A stretch of 50,023 nt of DNA from Rhodospirillaceae bacterium (GTDB lineage: Bacteria; Pseudomonadota; Alphaproteobacteria; UBA8366): positions 1-50,023 of the forward strand of contig PBKG01000014.1 in the NCBI GenBank assembly GCA_002722095.1, read 5' to 3'. A program made the translations under genes and the position numbers. Shown here in pieces: positions 8,811 through 17,256 of the stretch (position 1 is the first letter of the stretch; each line of letters begins with the position of its first letter). The notes below the pieces were generated by a model. The model saw only the letters and a list, made by a program, of their open reading frames with translations, was not told the DNA's origin and ran no database searches.

Positions 8811-8921
8811 CTACTGCATTTTCATAACCTTGTTGCGTGCCCACGCCGATACGAATTCCGGTATGACGACGACGGCGAGGATCGAAATTAGAATCGCGAT
8901 GCCGCGGAACGCCTCACTCTA
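8811..8921 (-). pseudogene. C-terminal fragment of a membrane permease
   Basis: Read on the minus strand, about 35 codons after an in-frame TAG encode a hydrophobic helix (GIAILISILAVVVIPEF) and a basic tail (WARNKVMKMQ), then stop at 8811-8813. This looks like the last membrane helix of an ABC-type permease, and the phosphonate permease PhnE would fit beside phnA. The rest of the gene is missing, so it is a remnant. The family assignment is an inference from a short hydrophobic segment. Confidence 0.4.
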
Positions 8922-8957
8922 AGTATAGATGGCAATTGCCGTAAGCGCGACGCGCAC

Positions 8958-9323
8958 TTGTGGCACGTCGTTACACCGGGTGGCCAATATTGCGTAGACT
9001 CCGACAGGCTGGAAGAGGTTTCGAAAGTGCTTGAGCATGTCCACTGCGATCTAGGGCCAGGGGACGCCGCGTTCTTCCATTGCAATAGGCCGCGTCGGTC
9101 AGATCAGAACAAGTCGGACAATCGCCGTTGGACACTTCTGGCCTGCTACAACACCAAGCATAACAGCCTGTTCAAAACCGTAGTGCCGGGAACACCCTAT
9201 AGACCGCTCGAGATCGCCCCCGATTCAGCGATCCGGACAGCCGGCGTGCGGTTCGCCTCCGGCGAGGAGCGGTTTCAGACAAAATATGTCGAAGAACAAA
9301 AGAAAACAGCCGGTTTCGACTAA
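8958..9323 (+). pseudogene. PhyH-type (phytanoyl-CoA dioxygenase-like) C-terminal remnant
   Basis: This frame encodes the C-terminal part of a PhyH-family Fe(II)/2-oxoglutarate oxygenase: EHVHCDLGPGDAAFFHCN, then RSDQNKSDNRRWTLLACYN. In intact relatives the residues between FFHCN and RSDQN include the distal metal-ligand His (typically LHRSDQN). Here they read RPRRSDQN, so that His is replaced by Arg. The first half with the HxD metal motif is absent. There is no ribosome site, and the only start is TTG. It is therefore a decayed fragment. PhyH enzymes include the phosphonate hydroxylases PhnY and TmpA, which is suggestive beside phnA but unproven. Confidence 0.7.
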
Positions 9324-9349
9324 ACACGAACACGTTGAGAGTCGAAGCG

Positions 9350-10477
9350 TTACCCCGAAGTCAGTCTCGTCAGATGATTGTCCCAGGGCCGGGCACCGGG
9401 CTCGGGGGCGGGCAGAACTTGAGGTGAATTCAGATCGTAAAGAGACCGGACGCCGGTGCCGCTGGTAAGCATAAAGCTACCGGCGCTGGGGCCGCCGGCG
9501 ATGCCGCAACCGTCGGTCAAGGACACCTTGCCCAAGAAGCGGCGTTCGAGTGCATTCCAGAAGGCGACTAGGTTGCCGCGCGGGGAACTGACGGCAACGA
9601 TACGGCGTGAGATGTCGGTTGCGACCGACCCGCAATAGCCCTCCATGGCCAGGTACAGGCCGTCTGGGGCGGGCAGGTAATCGAGGGCCGCCGTTCCCGG
9701 CCGATGCACCGCCACCAACGGGGCGCCGGAGACCGGCCGTGCCTCATCCTGGCATGTAATCGCGATGGCCCCGCCTGCGAGCGGTACGATATGGCGAATG
9801 CTGAGTTTCCGCATGCTGCCGGGTGGCTGTACGGCCGAGGCGATAGGGGATCCGGTCTTCCGGTCGAAATAGGCGATCGAGGGGGTCATGGATTCCAGGT
9901 TGAGTTTTACGCGCCCGCTATCGGGATGAGTCAAAATGCCCCCATTGGCGACGGCCAGCACATCGCCGCCTGGTATTGCCACGATCTCATGCGGGCCGAT
10001 TCCCTGGCTCGGAAACTCACCGATGCGGCGATAGCGGTCGGTGGCGTCATAAACGCCCACCATGCCCTGCTCGCCCTCGAAGTCATTCTCGGTGGCGAAC
10101 AGCGTGCGGCCGTCGGGGGCGAACACCGCGTGACCTTGAAAATGCCGATCTTCCGGTGCGTGGAAGCGGTGCTCTGGGCCGTTGCCAGCGAGGGGAACTG
10201 CCAGAGCGAAGCGCCCGGGTCGACGTGCGACGATCACCGCCTCTGTGGTACCGGGTCTCAAGGCGGCACCGTGTCCGCGCGCCGGCAACGCGAATTCGCG
10301 CAATGTTTGTCCCTCATGGTCGGTGATGACCGCGACCGATTGCTGCGCCGCCGACCTCCAGCGAATTCCAATATATCCACCTTGTGCCCGTGGGCTCGCG
10401 CTGGAAATTCTTGGCAAGGATGACCAGCCTATCCAGCCAGCGCTGGCGGCCAGCATGTGACGCCGGTCAATCGCCAT
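9350..10477 (-). CDS. DUF1513 beta-propeller protein of iron cluster
   Basis: A 375-residue exported protein with a Tat-like leader (IDRRHMLAASAG, residues 3-14) and repeating beta-propeller-like blocks (HGAALRPGTTEAVI, HFQGHAVFAPDGRTLFATEND, GPHEIVAIPGGDVLAVANGG). It matches the DUF1513 family, which is regularly encoded beside imelysin and DUF1111 genes. Function is not established; a periplasmic role in iron handling is inferred from context. Its start overlaps the end of the upstream imelysin gene by 11 bases, so it is the last gene of a tight operon. Confidence 0.88.
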   Translation of the reverse strand: MAIDRRHMLAASAGWIGWSSLPRISSASPRAQGGYIGIRWRSAAQQSVAVITDHEGQTLREFALPARGHGAALRPGTTEAVIVARRPGRFALAVPLAGNGPEHRFHAPEDRHFQGHAVFAPDGRTLFATENDFEGEQGMVGVYDATDRYRRIGEFPSQGIGPHEIVAIPGGDVLAVANGGILTHPDSGRVKLNLESMTPSIAYFDRKTGSPIASAVQPPGSMRKLSIRHIVPLAGGAIAITCQDEARPVSGAPLVAVHRPGTAALDYLPAPDGLYLAMEGYCGSVATDISRRIVAVSSPRGNLVAFWNALERRFLGKVSLTDGCGIAGGPSAGSFMLTSGTGVRSLYDLNSPQVLPAPEPGARPWDNHLTRLTSG

Positions 10478-11495
10478 CGAAACTGTTGAAGCCGACGGTC
10501 AGGCCGAGCGGCTTGGCCATCTCGAGAACAATGTGCAGGCGTAACGCGCGGACGATTTCGATGACCCGCTTGATCTTTTCTCGGCCATCCGCGGATTTCA
10601 CCAGATCCCCCAGCGATCTACCGAGTGTTTTCCCTTCGGCGACCACAGCGGCGAAGGCCGCACGGATAGCCTTGTCCTTTGGTGTCCCGGACCAAGCGGT
10701 GCCGGCGCCCTCGGCGATCGCCAGATAGGTTTGTTCCAGGCTCGCCAAATTCCCCGCGACATTACGCAGCGCACGGTGGCTTGACGAATTTTCGGCCAGA
10801 TACGGCCTCACCCGTCCGGTCTTTTCACCAAGCGGCCGGCCGAGTTTTAGGTCCGAGACCACCTGAAGACCCACAACCAGATTATTGAAGAAGGCGCCGG
10901 AAATTTTCTTCGCGGAGGCCTTCGCAAATGTCTCGCGCCGCCATCTCGATGCCAGCGAGGATGCCATCTCGGAAATATTGGCCGCGATCGCTTGTGCGGC
11001 CGAGCAATGTTTCGATTTGTCTTTTAGCTGGTTTAGCTCTTCGGTAAAGAGGAGATATTCCAAGGCTGGCAATCCTTGAACGGCGACACTGCGGCTGCTC
11101 ATGCTGTCCGATGTGATCGGTTTTTTTTTGGCCAGCAACCGGCGCGTATGCTTGCCGACGCGGTCGCGCCGGTCCGGCCAGAAGTTTATCCGAAGATGCA
11201 GATTGGCCTGGGTGGCGGGCCCGCTTCGAATATGTTCGATGGTTTGCCAGGCATCGACGGTATCGTGAAATGCAGCGTGAGCGGCATCCAGCCGGGCCTT
11301 ATCGAAGGTCGCACACAATCCCGAGATAGCTTGTTGCAATCGCCCGGCGACCCCGGCGAATCTTCCGTAACCTTTCTTATGCGCGGCGATAACGCCGGAG
11401 GCGATCGCTTCATATTGGATAGGCGGTGCTGACCTGCTGTTAGTCAGAGGCACCGTAAGAAAGACGATTGTTAAAATGATCGGGAGTAATCTCAT
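10467..11495 (-). CDS. Imelysin-family protein, short paralogue
   Basis: A 342-residue protein with an N-terminal signal peptide (hydrophobic residues 4-18, cleavage near residue 22). The imelysin fold is recognisable from the GLPALEYLLF segment, but the GxHxxE signature of canonical imelysins reads GLPALE here, so the His is replaced by Ala. This is common in the second imelysin of such clusters as I recall. Imelysins are periplasmic or outer-membrane proteins linked to iron or haem uptake. It overlaps the DUF1111 gene by 4 bases (ATGA) and DUF1513 by 11, indicating translational coupling. Confidence 0.88.
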   Translation of the reverse strand: MRLLPIILTIVFLTVPLTNSRSAPPIQYEAIASGVIAAHKKGYGRFAGVAGRLQQAISGLCATFDKARLDAAHAAFHDTVDAWQTIEHIRSGPATQANLHLRINFWPDRRDRVGKHTRRLLAKKKPITSDSMSSRSVAVQGLPALEYLLFTEELNQLKDKSKHCSAAQAIAANISEMASSLASRWRRETFAKASAKKISGAFFNNLVVGLQVVSDLKLGRPLGEKTGRVRPYLAENSSSHRALRNVAGNLASLEQTYLAIAEGAGTAWSGTPKDKAIRAAFAAVVAEGKTLGRSLGDLVKSADGREKIKRVIEIVRALRLHIVLEMAKPLGLTVGFNSFDGD

Positions 11496-12988
11496 AGCGA
11501 ATTTAGAAACGCGATAAGTGCGTCACGATCCTTTTTCGACAGGGCGCGTACGCGTTCACGCGCTTTCTCCGCTTCGCCCCCGTGCCAGAGGATAGCTTCC
11601 AAAAGATTGCGGGCACGACCATCATGGAGGAAGAAGGTATGGCCGCTGACAGTTTTAGTAAGCCCGATGCCCCAGAGCGGGGGCGTTCGCCACTCGCGGC
11701 CGGTTGCCACTCCGTCAGGCCGGTTATCCGCCAATCCTTCCCCCATGTCGTGTAGGAGTAGATCCGTATACGGCCGGATTGTCTGCTCGCTGTGCCATGG
11801 GCGTTTGGGGTCGTTCCGGGTACGGAATTTGGGGACATGACATCCTGCGCATCCACTTGCATGGAATATTTTTTTGCCTTGCAAGACAATCGGCTTTCCG
11901 GCGCCACGCCGTTTCGGTACCGCGAGATTGCGCGAATAGAACGTGACGAGGTCCAGGATTTGATCGGAAACCTCGTGTCCCCGGCCGTTATCGCCGGCGC
12001 CATTGGGCGCGGAAACGCAATTTGTTTGTTCGGACGTGCAGTCACCTGAATGCTTCGGCACAAGCGGACTCGAAATTCCAATGTCGTTGGCAAACGCGTC
12101 GGCGGTTTGCTGATGCAGGTTTGGGTTGGTGGCCTTCCACCCGAATCTTCCGAGCGCAATTTTTCCGGTTGCTATGTCGCGCACCTTTTGCGGTTGGCCC
12201 GAGATACCGTCGCGGTTCCTATCGTCGGGGTCCGCATGAGCGAGGATGTCGGCCTCGGCGATCATTTCGAGAAGACCGAGCCCAATCATTGGCGGCGCGA
12301 CCCGGGGTGACAGCATGACTTTTGGATGCAGGGGCCCGTATCCCAGTTCGGTGACTCGGTAGGTAGGCTTGCGCAATTTAACGATTTTACCGTCACTCAA
12401 GGTAACCGGTGTCTCCGCATACTGGATTTGCATGCGGCCTTCTGGGTTTAGCCCGGCAAGGGCGAAGTCCTGTAATTGTCCGCCATAAACGGGGTCCGGA
12501 AGGGTGGCGAAAGATTGGTTTCCGGTGATGATCCTATTGGCGGTTTGTTCGGCGGGGATGCTGAGACGCAGCAACATCGAAATCGCGTTGTCATCGGGCC
12601 AGTTGGCGGTGGGCGGATGGCCACGGCCGTCTTTGATATGGCACCTTTGGCATGCCCGGCCGTTAAATAGCGGACCCAACCCGTCCGCCGATCTAGTCGA
12701 AGCCGGCGCCGAAACCCACAACCGGCGAAACATGGCGTTGCCGAGTTTGAAATTCATCTCCTTCTCGAAGGGCAAGTTGGCCGAAAAGTCCGAAAAGGAA
12801 TCCTTGTTTGCCGGTTTACGTGACGTCGCGGCACCGCCGCCGAGAGCTTCGTTCGCTTCGGGCTTCGAAAAGTCCTGGGTCGCGCGGGCGGATATTTCGA
12901 TTGCGGATAGTATTTGCCAGATGGCGAAAATGATCGCGAAAAGCCCGGCAGCGGTCAGAAAACCGAAATTTGCACGGAGTTTTGCCAT
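11492..12988 (-). CDS. Di-haem cytochrome c oxidoreductase, DUF1111 (thiol oxidoreductase-like)
   Basis: A 498-residue exported protein. The N-terminal hydrophobic helix (residues 8-28) is a signal or anchor. Two haem c motifs are present, CQRCH about residue 133 and CAGCH about residue 380, matching the di-haem DUF1111 family related to bacterial cytochrome c peroxidases. In this cluster type it may alter the redox state of iron in the periplasm. The gene lies 82 bases after the first imelysin and overlaps the second by 4 bases. Maturation would need the Ccm system, not seen in this window. Confidence 0.92.
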   Translation of the reverse strand: MAKLRANFGFLTAAGLFAIIFAIWQILSAIEISARATQDFSKPEANEALGGGAATSRKPANKDSFSDFSANLPFEKEMNFKLGNAMFRRLWVSAPASTRSADGLGPLFNGRACQRCHIKDGRGHPPTANWPDDNAISMLLRLSIPAEQTANRIITGNQSFATLPDPVYGGQLQDFALAGLNPEGRMQIQYAETPVTLSDGKIVKLRKPTYRVTELGYGPLHPKVMLSPRVAPPMIGLGLLEMIAEADILAHADPDDRNRDGISGQPQKVRDIATGKIALGRFGWKATNPNLHQQTADAFANDIGISSPLVPKHSGDCTSEQTNCVSAPNGAGDNGRGHEVSDQILDLVTFYSRNLAVPKRRGAGKPIVLQGKKIFHASGCAGCHVPKFRTRNDPKRPWHSEQTIRPYTDLLLHDMGEGLADNRPDGVATGREWRTPPLWGIGLTKTVSGHTFFLHDGRARNLLEAILWHGGEAEKARERVRALSKKDRDALIAFLNSL

Positions 12989-13070
12989 GCTGTGTTACCA
13001 CCGATCGTTATCGCAGAGTCTGCGAGCCGGGTGCCGGAGGTGCATAACCGCACCTCCGGCCACTGCGGCA

Positions 13071-14351
13071 TTACTGTAGCACTTTCGACGGGTTGTCGAG
13101 GCTATCGGAGCCTTCGAATTCCACTGCAGAAATTCCTAGTTTCGCGATCGACTTTTCCAGTGCTTTCGCCTGGAGAACCAGCGCATCCACAACGTTTTGA
13201 AGGATCTTGTTGCCAGCCTTGTTCCCTTCGCCCAGCATTTGGTCGTAGGCCATTATGCGGCTGTCGGCGGTATTCTTCATCACGGACATTTGCGCCAGCG
13301 TATTCTTCATCGCCTTATCGATGCCCTTTGCGGTCGCCGGCGCTTTTGCTTGGATAAGGTCGCGCAAGCTGGGCCCGGAAACCACCGAACCGTCGATCCG
13401 TGCATAGTGGCCGCGATAGATCGCCATCATGCCGACCTGATTGTAAAAGTGGGAGTTATGCGTGTTATCGGAGAAGCAATCATGCTCTTCCTCCGGATCA
13501 TGGAGTATCAATCCGAGCTTCATGCGCTCGCCGGCGAGTTCGCCGTAGGAGAGGCTGCCGAGACCCTTAACGATCGTGGCGATACCCTTCTTGGCATTCG
13601 CTTGCACCGCTTTTCTGGCCGCGCCTTTAGGCGCCCACGCTGCGACGATTTCGGCGAGATCGGATAAGAGCAGATCCGTCGCCGCGGTCAAATAGGCCGC
13701 ACGGCGATCGCAGTTGCCGTTGGTGCAGTTTTTGGTGTCGAAATCCGTGTGAGAACGATTGCCAGCGCCCGGGCCCGAACCGTTCAGGTCTTGTCCCCAT
13801 AGCAGGAATTCGATCGCGTGATAGCCGGTTGCTACGTTCGCTTCTACCTTATCGATTTCGTGTAGCGTATCGGACAGCAGCTTCGCTGTAATTTTGGTGG
13901 CATCGATTTTACGCCCACCGAGTTTCAACTTCGGGTTCGCGATGATATTGGCTGTATAGTAGGCGTTTTCCTTGGAACTTTTGCCGTAGGAAGCGGCCAC
14001 ATAATCTATTAAGCCCTCATCAAGGGGCCATGCATTCACCTTGCCCTCCCAATCGTCAACGATAGCGTTTCCGAAGCGGAATCCTTCCGTCTGCTGGTAG
14101 GGTTCACGGGCGGCCAGCCAGGAAAATCGGGCTGCAATGAGGTTTACGCGCGTCGGCTTTTTCACAAATTTTTTCACCGCGCCCCGAAGTAATTCCGCAG
14201 CGTACATGGAATCTTGGTACATGGCGTGCGCGATGTTGGCGTAGTTCTGCACTACCTTTTCTTCACTTGGCGCTGCCGCGAAAGCCGAACCTTGTGCACC
14301 CGATATCAGCACTATCGTTGCGGCGCTCACCGTTTTTTTAAAGAAGTTCAT
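13071..14351 (-). CDS. Imelysin-family iron-regulated protein
   Basis: A 426-residue exported protein with a clear signal peptide (MNFFKKTVSAATIVLISG, cleavage after AFA near residue 25). It carries the imelysin signature GxHxxE in GYHAIEFLLWGQDLNG. The family (imelysin/ICMP, IrpA-like) is associated with iron or haem acquisition. I use the ATG at 14351 since the signal peptide begins there; the open frame extends 35 codons upstream with no export logic. It is the first gene of a four-gene minus-strand cluster. A candidate Fur site lies in the upstream region at 14582-14600. Confidence 0.93.
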   Translation of the reverse strand: MNFFKKTVSAATIVLISGAQGSAFAAAPSEEKVVQNYANIAHAMYQDSMYAAELLRGAVKKFVKKPTRVNLIAARFSWLAAREPYQQTEGFRFGNAIVDDWEGKVNAWPLDEGLIDYVAASYGKSSKENAYYTANIIANPKLKLGGRKIDATKITAKLLSDTLHEIDKVEANVATGYHAIEFLLWGQDLNGSGPGAGNRSHTDFDTKNCTNGNCDRRAAYLTAATDLLLSDLAEIVAAWAPKGAARKAVQANAKKGIATIVKGLGSLSYGELAGERMKLGLILHDPEEEHDCFSDNTHNSHFYNQVGMMAIYRGHYARIDGSVVSGPSLRDLIQAKAPATAKGIDKAMKNTLAQMSVMKNTADSRIMAYDQMLGEGNKAGNKILQNVVDALVLQAKALEKSIAKLGISAVEFEGSDSLDNPSKVLQ

Positions 14352-14581
14352 TCTACTACCCCGTGTTGCTGTCGAACTAAGACACTTACGCAATTCTCCG
14401 AATTTACCGGTCTCGACGCGATTTATAGTGTCGCAAGGTTCACACATAGGCGGCATTGATCGCCGAGGCGGCAGCAGATCGCTGCTCGTTTAGAAGGGAT
14501 ATCATTTCTAGAACTCAATGAAGCAAGCCGGAATGTTGCGAACGATTCTCAATTAAAGCTTACGAGAGAGATAGGGTTGAT

Positions 14582-14600
14582 GCAATTAATTATCATTTTC
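14582..14600. promoter_or_regulatory. Candidate Fur box upstream of the imelysin operon
   Basis: GCAATTAATTATCATTTTC matches the 19-base Fur consensus GATAATGATAATCATTATC at 13 positions by my count. A weaker match (about 10 of 19) lies at 14538-14556. The position, between the divergent imelysin operon and the riboswitch-porin gene, fits iron control. Other alphaproteobacterial iron regulators (Irr, RirA) cannot be excluded. Confidence 0.45.
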
Positions 14601-14718
14601 AAAAATTCCGTAGGTGCCGAATTTTTCAATGTCTTGTGAATTTTTTCAGTGCGCTCCTTGCGAAGAGGTAACAGAGCACCGTCTTGACTTTCCATATTTC
14701 GAACGTTTTTATGCCCTT

Positions 14719-14891
14719 CGACGGTTGCCTGAAAAAAGGCATGAAAAGGGAATGCGGTGAGGTGCTAGTCACTAAGTCCGCAGCAGTCCCCGCTACTGTA
14801 GGCGGAGAGGGGTACGCACAAGCCACTGGATATTTTCCGGGAAGGCGCGGTACCAAATCCTAAGATCCGCAAGCCAGGAGACCTGCCGTCG
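14719..14891 (+). ncRNA. Cobalamin riboswitch
   Basis: The conserved cobalamin aptamer elements occur in order on the plus strand: GGGAATGCGGTGAGG, then GCAGTCCCCGCTACTGTAGG, AAGCCACTGG, GGGAAGGCGCGG and the B12 box AAGCCAGGAGACCTGCC (14870-14886). The closing helix P1 pairs CGACGG (14719-14724) with CCGTCG (14886-14891). It points to the porin-like gene at 15005. Adenosyl- or aquocobalamin would bind and, by analogy, repress expression. Downstream hairpins at 14942-14961 and 14964-15001 probably form the expression platform. Confidence 0.95.
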
Positions 14892-14941
14892 CATATCCGT
14901 CTGAGCGGAGCTTTTGGCCGGGGTGTGCCCGAAGTTCAGAC

Positions 14942-14961
14942 ATTTGAGTAGTCCCTCAAAT
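14942..14961 (+). other. Stem-loop in the riboswitch leader
   Basis: ATTTGAG and CTCAAAT form a 7-bp stem around TAGTCC, between the aptamer and the RBS hairpin. There is no proper T run after it, so it looks like a switching element rather than a terminator. Function inferred. Confidence 0.5.
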
Positions 14962-14963
14962 TG

Positions 14964-15001
14964 TTTCCGCGATGACCTGAAGACTGAGTCACGCGGAGAA
15001 A
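14964..15001 (+). promoter_or_regulatory. RBS-sequestering hairpin of riboswitch expression platform
   Basis: TTTCCGCG (14964-14971) can pair with CGCGGAGAAA (14992-15001), which contains the GGAG ribosome binding site for the ATG at 15005. The inner TGA/TCA can extend the stem. Pairing would hide the ribosome site, so control is probably at translation. Whether ligand binding favours this hairpin needs folding analysis. Confidence 0.6.
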
Positions 15002-15004
15002 ACA

Positions 15005-16108
15005 ATGATAAATCGCCTAAAAACGGCAATCTTGGCTTCGGCCTTGATATTGGTGCCGGCTATCGGTGGAGCAGGCGAGGGTGCCAAAAAATCCGAGGAA
15101 CCAACCTTTCCGAAGATTTCAGCGTCTATCTCAATCGAGTTTCAGAATGACGCGACATATAGTTCGGATAATCGAGACGAAGAGCGCAACGATCTTTACA
15201 CCACGACCGAACCCGAGGTGATCCTGGCGCTGATGAAAGGGCTTACCATACGGCTATTGGGCACGATCGAGCCCGTTTCCGATCCGCAGCCGCGCGAAGA
15301 TCGTTATTTTGAAGATCACGGCATGTATCTCAATGAATTCGAGATCGCCTTCGAGCATGACTGGTTTCGGCTGCATGGGGGCAAATACACACCGAATTTC
15401 GGTCGGGCTTGGGACAATACCCCGGGTGTCTACGGCACCGATTTTGCCGAAGACTATGAATTGTCCGAACGCATTGGTCTCGGCGGTAGCGTGACGTTCG
15501 GTAATGACATTGTCGGGACACACACGGTCGGGTTCAGCACGTTTTTCCTCGACACCTCGATTTTTGCGGAGTCGGCACCCCAACGGCGGGATCGGACTTT
15601 TCTTAGCCAAGGCGGAGTCGCCAACACGGAAAAATTCAATTCCTGGGTAATCTCGATCGACGGTGAAGGCATGCAACATGTGCCGGAGCTCAGTTACCAT
15701 CTTGCCTTTGTGAGTCAGGCCCCGAGCGAGGAGGGCGACCCCACCTTGCGGGAACTCGGCTTTGTTGCTGGGCTGGCCTATACCTACTCGATCGGAGACT
15801 TCAACTTTATCCCGTCGTTCGAATACGCGCGCTTCAGCAATGCCGAAGGCGTTGAGAATCAGAAACGCTTTTTCGGCACGATCGGCTTGGGCGTCGAATG
15901 GCATAATTGGAATGCAGCGATTTCCAATACATGGAGGTATACGCGCGTGAGTGCGGGCACGGACAATGACGACAATCATTTCCAGATATCCGCAGGGTAC
16001 GCATTCGATTTTGGTTTATCTCTCGATATAGGGTGGAAACTCACCGAGTCGGAAAAAATCGAATCGCAGACTTTTGGCGGAATCCTCGCTTATACGATCG
16101 AGTTTTAA
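15005..16108 (+). CDS. Outer-membrane porin-like beta-barrel under cobalamin control
   Basis: A 367-residue exported protein with a signal peptide (residues 1-23, cleavage near GGAGE). The mature part alternates polar and aromatic residues as in beta-barrels and ends in TIEF, with a C-terminal Phe typical of outer-membrane proteins. I see no TonB box or plug domain, and it is far shorter than BtuB (about 600 residues). Segments such as FRLHGGKYTPNFGRAWDNTPG resemble general or substrate-specific porins. The leader holds a clear cobalamin riboswitch and an RBS-occluding hairpin, so it should be made when cobalamin is scarce. A role in passage of cobalamin, a precursor or cobalt is an inference. 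Confidence 0.82.
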   Translation: MINRLKTAILASALILVPAIGGAGEGAKKSEEPTFPKISASISIEFQNDATYSSDNRDEERNDLYTTTEPEVILALMKGLTIRLLGTIEPVSDPQPREDRYFEDHGMYLNEFEIAFEHDWFRLHGGKYTPNFGRAWDNTPGVYGTDFAEDYELSERIGLGGSVTFGNDIVGTHTVGFSTFFLDTSIFAESAPQRRDRTFLSQGGVANTEKFNSWVISIDGEGMQHVPELSYHLAFVSQAPSEEGDPTLRELGFVAGLAYTYSIGDFNFIPSFEYARFSNAEGVENQKRFFGTIGLGVEWHNWNAAISNTWRYTRVSAGTDNDDNHFQISAGYAFDFGLSLDIGWKLTESEKIESQTFGGILAYTIEF

Positions 16109-16241
16109 ACACTACGATTACCCGCATCGCCCACCGGCTCGAACATCCGTCCGACCCAAGGGCCAGTGGGCGTTGGGGGGACGTTCCAATATGACAGTTC
16201 GTATTTCCCGCTAATCTTCGAAAATCCGGGTCACGGTTTGG

Positions 16242-17036
16242 TCAGGCAACTGCTACCGATACCGTGCCAAGTTCGGGGATATGGTGACGAATTTTATCGC
16301 CGGATTTTACCCAATGGGTCACGACGACCGATCCTAGCGTTACGAATTCTCCCGCCCGTAACATACGATTTTGCTCGCAGAGCCGATTAGCGATCCAAGC
16401 TAGAGCATTTAGTGGATGATCCATAATTAGTGAACCTGGGCCGCGACCGAGTTCGCTATCGTTAAGCGTGACGGTTGCTTCTAAAGAGGCGAGATCGAGC
16501 CCACGCCAATCTTCCACTGGATCGCCGAGTATTGCGCCCCCATTGAAGAAATTGTCCGCGGCCAAAGTAGGCGTGTCGACCTCGCGGAAGTTTCGATAAC
16601 GCGCGTCGACCAGTTCGATCGATATCATTATCGCTTCGACCGATTCAGCGACGCTGTCTCGAGTATAAGCCGTATCTTTTCCGGGCAGGTCAGTGCCCAC
16701 GCGGGCGGCGATTTCCGCCTCGATGCCGAGTTCGACGAAATCCGACAATGCCAGGTCCGCATGGGTGCTGTGGACAGTTGGAGCGAATATCTGGCCAAAG
16801 ATCGGCTCATGAATGTTCATGTATTCGCGCAATACCGGAGTAGTGCAGCCAATCTTGTAGCCCGCGATTCGGCCCAACCCTTTCGTTTCGAGAATCTCGT
16901 TTTGGCGGCGCTGAATATCGTAGGCCTCGTCAAGGTCTGCCGGCCTGACCTCTTCCGGCAATTCTACAAGTTTGGAAATCGCAAGCCGATTCTCAGCAAG
17001 TTCCGCGGCTGCTTGTTCTAGGGCTTCGGGAGTCAT
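16242..17036 (-). CDS. 2-keto-4-pentenoate hydratase / FAH-family protein
   Basis: A 264-residue member of the MhpD-like branch of the fumarylacetoacetate hydrolase superfamily, which hydrates 2-oxo-pent-4-enoate in aromatic meta-cleavage or decarboxylates related keto acids. Characteristic text includes YKIGCTTPVLREYMN, the metal-binding ELGIEAEIAARVG and NGGAILGDPVEDW. Start choice is open: GTG at 17045 and ATG at 17036 are both in frame with poor spacing to GGAG. It is convergent with the porin-like gene. No other meta-cleavage genes are adjacent, so the pathway is unclear. Confidence 0.87.
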   Translation of the reverse strand: MTPEALEQAAAELAENRLAISKLVELPEEVRPADLDEAYDIQRRQNEILETKGLGRIAGYKIGCTTPVLREYMNIHEPIFGQIFAPTVHSTHADLALSDFVELGIEAEIAARVGTDLPGKDTAYTRDSVAESVEAIMISIELVDARYRNFREVDTPTLAADNFFNGGAILGDPVEDWRGLDLASLEATVTLNDSELGRGPGSLIMDHPLNALAWIANRLCEQNRMLRAGEFVTLGSVVVTHWVKSGDKIRHHIPELGTVSVAVA

Positions 17037-17256
17037 TTTCCCCACACTCCGATCGATTTATCGGACCATACCAGTCCATCGGGCCCGTAAACCAGCGGTT
17101 TCCTGCTGCTTTTTTGCGTATCGGGGAAAATAAAACCGGGTCTGCTCACAGCACGTTCACGCGAATTTCATTCCATGCGCGTTGTTGTGAATTCTTATTT
17201 CGGCGAGTCGTACTAGGATTTAGTGAACATTGTTCGTCTGTTCGGAGAGTTGACCG

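Noticed and set aside
14489..14512. TTTAGAA and TTTCTAGAA resembling an Irr (iron control element) box.
   Set aside because: The half-sites are too far apart for the usual TTTAGAA-nn-TTCTAAA spacing.
16130..16172. CGCCCAC and GTGGGCG as a terminator after the porin-like gene.
   Set aside because: The loop is about 30 bases long and no T run follows.
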